Shown here: one piece after another, positions 7,276 through 7,685 of the stretch
Position numbering within the stretch: position 1 is the first letter of the stretch
Layout: each line of letters starts with the position of its first letter
From: WLNJ01 sp037131165
Lineage (GTDB): Bacteria; Actinomycetota; Thermoleophilia; Solirubrobacterales; Solirubrobacteraceae
Direction of reading: 5' to 3'
Length of the DNA stretch: 7,685 nucleotides
NCBI GenBank assembly: GCA_037131165.1
Contig: JBAXRO010000084.1
Coordinates: forward strand, 1 to 7,685
Made by a program: the position numbers and the translations under genes
Notes under the pieces: generated by a model
The model's database searches: none
The model's input: only the letters and a program-made list of their open reading frames with translations
What the model was told of the DNA's origin: nothing

Positions 7276-7324
7276 GCCGCGAACAGGGGCGGGTCAACCG
7301 GAAGATCGGTGCCCGCCCCGCGGC
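7276..7324 (+). promoter_or_regulatory. Second large hairpin in the tuf-rpsJ spacer, candidate rpsJ leader structure
   Basis: GGGGCGGG (7286-7293) pairs perfectly with CCCGCCCC (7312-7319). Inside, ACCG (7297-7300) pairs with CGGT (7307-7310) around a GAAGAT loop. Outside, GCCGC (7276-7280) pairs with GCGGC (7320-7324) across a GAACA bulge. The total is about 17 bp. In E. coli the rpsJ leader is the target of L4 feedback control; whether this hairpin has such a role is an inference. I do not recognise it as a named RNA family. Confidence 0.5.
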
Positions 7325-7341
7325 ACGCCTTTCAGGCAACT

Positions 7342-7393
7342 CACCCCCCCCACGAAAAAACAAACGGAAGAAAAGACAGGCACAGGCAAGGCA
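7342..7393 (+). promoter_or_regulatory. T-free leader tail of rpsJ with C8 and A6 tracts
   Basis: These 52 nt up to the rpsJ ATG contain no T. They hold eight C in a row (7344-7351) and six A in a row (7355-7360), then a purine-rich stretch with weak AGG and AAGG elements (7384-7386, 7388-7391) at poor spacing. The stretch is expected to be unstructured, which would leave the start codon accessible. Confidence 0.45.
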
Positions 7394-7685
7394 ATGGCCG
7401 CCGCAAACCAGAACAAGATCCGCATCAGGCTCAAGTCCTACGACCAGGGGACGATCGAGACCGCCGCGAAGGAGATCGTCGACACCGCCGAGCGCACCGG
7501 CGCGACTGTCACTGGGCCCGTCCCGCTTCCCACCGACAAGAACGTCTACTGCGTGATCCGTTCGCCGTTCAAGGACAAGGACTCGCGTGAGCACTTCGAG
7601 ATCAGGACCCACAAGCGCCTGATCGACATCAAGCAGAGCACTCCGAAGACTGTCGATTCGCTCCAGCGTCTCGACCTTCCCGCCG
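7394..7685 (+). CDS. rpsJ: 30S ribosomal protein S10, missing its last few residues at the window edge
   Basis: The ATG at 7394 opens 97 complete codons plus one base with no stop before the right edge. S10 is usually about 102 residues, so only around 5-7 codons (typically G-V-D-I-E/Q-I...) are missing. S10 is in the head of the 30S subunit and, as NusE, also joins transcription antitermination complexes with NusB. The sequence shows KIRIRLKSYD (8-17), EIVDTAERTGATVTGPVPLP (27-46), the loop and strand NVYCVIRSPFKDKDSREHFE (50-69), the signature RTHKRLID (71-78) and the C-terminal TVDSLQRLDLPA. It follows tuf by 178 nt containing two large hairpins. In most bacteria rpsJ begins the S10 operon (rplC, rplD, rplW and so on), presumably continuing to the right. 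Confidence 0.98.
   Translation, partial: MAAANQNKIRIRLKSYDQGTIETAAKEIVDTAERTGATVTGPVPLPTDKNVYCVIRSPFKDKDSREHFEIRTHKRLIDIKQSTPKTVDSLQRLDLPA

Noticed and set aside
7309..7590. A plus-strand open frame overlapping the tuf-rpsJ spacer and the rpsJ 5' part
   Set aside because: It is out of frame with rpsJ, whose S10 sequence starting at 7394 is unmistakable.

Overview
This 7.7 kb, GC-rich window looks like a bacterial chromosome, most likely from an Actinomycetota lineage (possibly Thermoleophilia). The phylum call is an inference. It rests on the strong GAC/GAG/CTC/ATC codon preference, two GTG starts and the style of the ribosomal and elongation-factor proteins. Apart from short spacers, every stretch is accounted for by recognisable genes.

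Layout: (1) 1-126, minus strand, the first 42 codons of an alpha/beta hydrolase that runs off the left edge. (2) 127-242, a divergent intergenic region. (3) 243-2787, plus strand, a class III PLP aminotransferase followed 25 nt later by alanine dehydrogenase (ald). Together they could recycle pyruvate: the aminotransferase would make alanine and Ald would deaminate it back to pyruvate with NADH and ammonia. (4) 2852-7215, the str (streptomycin) operon in canonical order: rpsL (S12), rpsG (S7), fusA (EF-G) and tuf (EF-Tu). (5) 7394 to the right edge, rpsJ (S10), the usual first gene of the S10 ribosomal-protein operon, cut about 5-7 codons before its expected end.

The gene content is ordinary and I see no new defence system, mobile element, CRISPR array or RNA gene. 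The interest lies in the details. S12 carries a roughly 9-residue basic/glycine insertion near its N-terminus. EF-Tu has Arg instead of Ala right after its catalytic His in switch II, and Asp instead of His at the position corresponding to E. coli H118; both lie in the region that EF-Ts contacts. The rpsL-rpsG gap is only 1 nt, so the E. coli-type S7 control site between those genes is absent. Instead, the rpsG-fusA, fusA-tuf and tuf-rpsJ spacers each hold two hairpins. Several start codons are preceded by long leaders with no T (U in the mRNA) and no clear Shine-Dalgarno sequence, whereas tuf has a good one. The gene immediately upstream of rpsL is ald, not the frequently seen rpoC.
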